A stretch of 6,376 bases of DNA from Campylobacter sp. UBA1713 (GTDB lineage: Bacteria; Campylobacterota; Campylobacteria; Campylobacterales; Campylobacteraceae): positions 3,310 to 9,685 of the forward strand of contig DCIZ01000066.1 in the NCBI GenBank assembly GCA_002317305.1. Direction: 5' to 3'. This document shows, one piece after another, positions 4,229 to 6,376 of the stretch. The stretch's first letter is position 1. Every line of letters starts with the position of its first letter. Below the pieces are notes generated by a model, which saw nothing but the letters and a program-made list of their open reading frames with translations, ran no database searches and was not told the DNA's origin. A program made the translations under genes and the position numbers.

Positions 4229-5275
4229 AAAATTTTAGTATCGTGTTTAGAGCCGAGTGCAAATTTGCATTTTGGCGAGGTCTTAAAGCACCTAAATGGC
4301 GTAGAAATTTGTGGCATTTTTGACAAAAAATTTGCCGAGTTTGGCGCGCCGCTTTACGAAAGTAGCGAGTTTAGTGCGATGGGTTTTGTCGAAATTTTGC
4401 CACTCATCTTAAAAGCAAAACGTGCGTTAAAAGAGATGGTAAATCTAGCCAAAAGTTGTGATGCCGTCTTGCTAGTAGACTCGCCTGCTTTTAACCTCCC
4501 GCTTGCAAAGGCACTAAAAAAAGCGCACATCAAAGCCAAAATCACCTACTACATACTTCCGCAAGTTTGGGCATGGAAAAGAAAACGTGTAAAAAAAGTC
4601 GAAGCCTTTTGCGACAACCTCGCGTCCATCTTGCCTTTTGATGCGCAGTTTTACACACGAGCGACTTACGTGGGACATCCTTTGCTGGACGAAATTTGCG
4701 TGAAAAAAACGAGTGCAAATTTAAATTTAGCCAAAAACGAAACGGTCGCCTTTTTGCCGGGTTCTAGAAAGAGCGAAATTTCACGACTCATGCCAGTTTA
4801 CAGAGAGGTTAGGGCAAAACTTCCAGAAAAAACAAACGCCCTTTTGGTCGTCCCGCCACACCTAAAAGGCAGTGAAATTTATGGCGATGTGGCTGGCTTT
4901 ACGCTGGTTTATGAGACGCATGAAGCGCTATTAAAAAGCGACTTTGCCTTTGTTTGTTCAGGCACAGCCACACTAGAAGCAGCACTCATAGGGACGCCTT
5001 TTTTGCTTTGCTACAAAGCCAACAAACTAGACATTTTTCTTGCGCGACTTCTTGTAAAACTAAAACATGTGGGGCTTGCAAACATCATCTTTGACTTTAC
5101 GGGAGGCGAGGAGCTACACCGCGAGTTTATAGGCGACGAGGTGAGTGCGGCAAATTTGCTAGGCGAATTTGAGCGTTGCGACAGAGGCAAATTTGCCGCT
5201 GGATGCGAGGCGTTGCGTAAATATTTGGCACACGGAAGTAGTGAGAGTGTGGCACAGATGTTAAAAGAGTTATGA
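4226..5275 (+). CDS. lpxB: Lipid-A-disaccharide synthase
   Basis: LpxB is a family 19 glycosyltransferase that joins UDP-2,3-diacylglucosamine to lipid X, releasing UDP and forming the beta-1,6 lipid A disaccharide 1-phosphate at the inner face of the cytoplasmic membrane. The 349-residue product shows the family blocks in order: LEPSANLH (8-15, in place of the GEASGD loop of E. coli), DSPAFNLPLA (85-94), LPQVWAWKRKRVKKVE (111-126), PFD (137-139), YVGHPLLD (148-155), FLPGSRKSEI (176-185), SGTATLEAALIGTPFLLCYK (245-264) and HVGLANII (281-288). The length is slightly below the roughly 360-380 residues usual elsewhere. The start at 4226 is chosen by the ribosome site and N-terminus. A long repeat island separates it from lysC, so it needs its own promoter, which I could not identify. 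The stop overlaps the coupling sequence TGAGATG of the next gene, suggesting cotranslation. Confidence 0.96.
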   Translation: MKILVSCLEPSANLHFGEVLKHLNGVEICGIFDKKFAEFGAPLYESSEFSAMGFVEILPLILKAKRALKEMVNLAKSCDAVLLVDSPAFNLPLAKALKKAHIKAKITYYILPQVWAWKRKRVKKVEAFCDNLASILPFDAQFYTRATYVGHPLLDEICVKKTSANLNLAKNETVAFLPGSRKSEISRLMPVYREVRAKLPEKTNALLVVPPHLKGSEIYGDVAGFTLVYETHEALLKSDFAFVCSGTATLEAALIGTPFLLCYKANKLDIFLARLLVKLKHVGLANIIFDFTGGEELHREFIGDEVSAANLLGEFERCDRGKFAAGCEALRKYLAHGSSESVAQMLKEL

Positions 5276-5276
5276 G

Positions 5277-6260
5277 ATGAGTGGGTTTTTTGTGGCGATT
5301 TTGGTGGTGGTGTTGGTGCTGGTGGTGGCGCTTTTTTCGTATGCGGTGCGGTTTTTGCGGGTGCTTGTGAGGCGGTTTGGGTGCTTGCCTGTTTTGGTTG
5401 TAGGAGTTGGTGCGATGTTGGTGAGTGGCGGGATTGCGGTCGTGGTTTTTGTGCTTGTTGCTTTTGTATATTTTGCGGTTATGAAAGAGGACGATGGCGT
5501 AAAGACGGCAAAAGAGGCACGTGAGGAGCGACTAGCAAAGGAGCGTGAAAATTTGCGTGGTTCGCGTGGCTCGGGCGACTTTGGCGGTGTTCGTGGCTCG
5601 GGCGAAGAGTTTCGCGGAAGTGCGGGGTATGGCAGGTCAGGCGGTTTTGGTAGTGCTCGTGATGATTCTGGCGACTCAAATTTTGGTTCTCGCTCGCGTG
5701 GCGGTGGTTTTGGTTCTGGCGGCTCGCGTGGCTCGGGCGAAGAGTTTCGCGGGAGTGCGGGGTATGGCAGGAGCGGTGGCGTGCGTGGCAGTGTGCGTGG
5801 TGGCGTGGGCGGTGCTGATGAATTTGGCGGTTTAAATTCGCGTGGCGGCAAAAGTGGCGAAACAGGCGTGAGCGAATTTGCGGTAAATTTGGGCGGTGAG
5901 AGGTTTTGTTTGCGACTTCGTGAAAGTTTGGTCGAGGAGCTGGGCATTGCTTTTGTCGAATTTCGGTCGGTTTTTGGCTACATAGAGAGTTCGTTTGGGC
6001 GACTAGAGGGCGATGTGGCACGGGCAAATGTGGTGGCTGAAAGTGGCGAAATTTTTGCTGAATTTACACGCTCGGTTGAGTTTTGGGAGCAGTTTGACGA
6101 CTTTGAACGCAAAAATGAGCGTGAGGTTTCAGCAGAGGTGAGGGCGCAAGTGGCGGAGAAAAAGAGTGAGGCGGTGGAGCAGATGAAAGCCATATGTCTA
6201 AGCGTAAAGTTTGAGGACTTGCGTAACTCAAAGGTCAAATTTACTTATGGGCGTCGCTAA
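5277..6260 (+). CDS. Unrecognised two-helix membrane protein with RG/FG-rich low-complexity middle
   Basis: I do not recognise a family. The 327 residues have two hydrophobic segments (about 4-24 and 37-68) joined by a short Arg-rich loop, then a charged, helix-prone stretch (70-93). About 95-195 is almost only Gly, Arg, Ser, Phe and Asp/Glu, with repeated RGSGEEFRGSAGYGRSGG at 106-123 and 151-168. A more ordinary, probably folded part follows (198-327) with Glu-rich, helix-prone sequence. The Arg-rich inter-helix loop (25-36) favours a cytoplasmic loop; that would put both termini outside, so topology is uncertain. The ATG lies one base after the lpxB stop, so translation is probably coupled, and a link to the envelope is possible but unproven. 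The last residues GRR and the stop are encoded by the left end of a MITE-like repeat, so the original C-terminus may have been longer. Strand composition is strongly G/T-biased. Confidence 0.75.
   Translation: MSGFFVAILVVVLVLVVALFSYAVRFLRVLVRRFGCLPVLVVGVGAMLVSGGIAVVVFVLVAFVYFAVMKEDDGVKTAKEAREERLAKERENLRGSRGSGDFGGVRGSGEEFRGSAGYGRSGGFGSARDDSGDSNFGSRSRGGGFGSGGSRGSGEEFRGSAGYGRSGGVRGSVRGGVGGADEFGGLNSRGGKSGETGVSEFAVNLGGERFCLRLRESLVEELGIAFVEFRSVFGYIESSFGRLEGDVARANVVAESGEIFAEFTRSVEFWEQFDDFERKNEREVSAEVRAQVAEKKSEAVEQMKAICLSVKFEDLRNSKVKFTYGRR
5592..5771 (+). repeat. 45-bp in-gene direct repeat, two copies 135 bp apart
   Basis: Bases 5592-5636 and 5727-5771 differ at one position and are spaced exactly 45 codons apart, so the reading frame is kept. 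Each encodes RGSGEEFRGSAGYGR. Between them are further short GGTTTTGGT/GGCTCGCGTGGC words. This points to recent duplication within the low-complexity domain. Confidence 0.85.
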
Positions 6261-6324
6261 AAACCAGTTTGGTTCAATTTCGAGAAGTGTTTTTGTGCTC
6301 TTTTTTTTGTTTTAAAACGAGGAG
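6249..6324 (+). mobile_element. Left part of a MITE-like element, right end missing
   Basis: Starting with GGGCGTCGCTAAAAAC, this stretch follows the left half of 1584-1795 (AGTTTGG, CAATTTCGAGAA, GTTTT, TTTTTTGTTTTAAAACGAGGAG) and stops matching at the central palindrome. The first 12 bases lie inside the preceding CDS and supply its last three codons and TAA stop. Confidence 0.75.
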
Positions 6325-6333
6325 AATACTCTA

Positions 6334-6376
6334 GGGTGCCTCTAAAAAACCATTTAAGGGCATCTCTAAAAACTAG
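6334..6376 (+). mobile_element. Tandem left ends of the MITE-like family, cut by the window edge
   Basis: GGGTGCCTCTAAAAAACC (6334-6351) plus ATTTAA resembles the start of the 51-bp derivative at 2475-2497. It is followed at once by GGGCATCTCTAAAAACTAG (6358-6376), which is identical to the left end at 1584-1602 and probably continues beyond the window. Several elements appear to have inserted next to or into each other here. Confidence 0.65.

Noticed and set aside
5270..5947. Minus-strand open frame of 225 codons, rich in proline and serine
   Set aside because: It is the antisense shadow of the Gly/Arg-rich gene: GGN and CGN codons read as proline and arginine on the other strand. It has no convincing ribosome site and no domain-like sequence.

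Overview
The window looks like part of a chromosome from Campylobacterota, most likely a Campylobacter of moderate GC such as the oral species. The evidence is the frequent AAATTTG-type words, the AAGGA-type ribosome sites, and the protein sequences, especially an LpxB that opens with LEPSANLH and a single aspartokinase. The species is not determined. All supported genes lie on the + strand: an AI-2E/PerM-family membrane protein (368-1378), a DedA/VTT-domain membrane protein (1819-2442), aspartate kinase LysC (2561-3766, GTG start), lipid-A-disaccharide synthase LpxB (4226-5275), and an unrecognised two-helix membrane protein with a long Gly/Arg/Ser-rich middle (5277-6260) that starts one base after the lpxB stop.

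The spaces between genes are unusually large and full of repeats. Three intergenic islands (about 1-320, 1454-1800 and 3767-4146) are built from a few modules in different order and orientation. The modules are: (i) a hairpin with a 19-20 bp stem and a 12-nt loop, seen three times with base-pair-preserving changes between copies; (ii) a GCCGTCATTC...CGACCGAAGAATCCCCTG element, once as a 149-bp imperfect palindrome and once as a single arm; (iii) heptanucleotide tandem runs of the CTGTTTT/CCGTTTT type; (iv) the octamer GATTCTAC. A separate family with GGGCATCTCTAAAAA ends looks like a non-autonomous transposable element (MITE). One copy with both ends intact sits before dedA (1584-1795), a 51-bp derivative lies between dedA and lysC, and broken or tandem copies run from the end of the last gene to the window edge. 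No transposase is present.

The genes do not form one pathway. LysC makes aspartyl phosphate for lysine, diaminopimelate, threonine and methionine synthesis. LpxB makes the lipid A disaccharide. The AI-2E-family and DedA proteins are membrane proteins with less certain substrates. lpxB and the last gene are probably cotranscribed; the others are separated by repeats. The most notable points are a well-placed in-frame internal start in lysC that could make a separate regulatory subunit, the covarying hairpin family, a repeat end that supplies the stop codon of the last gene, and the RG/FG-rich membrane-anchored protein. No tRNA, rRNA, CRISPR array or riboswitch was recognised.
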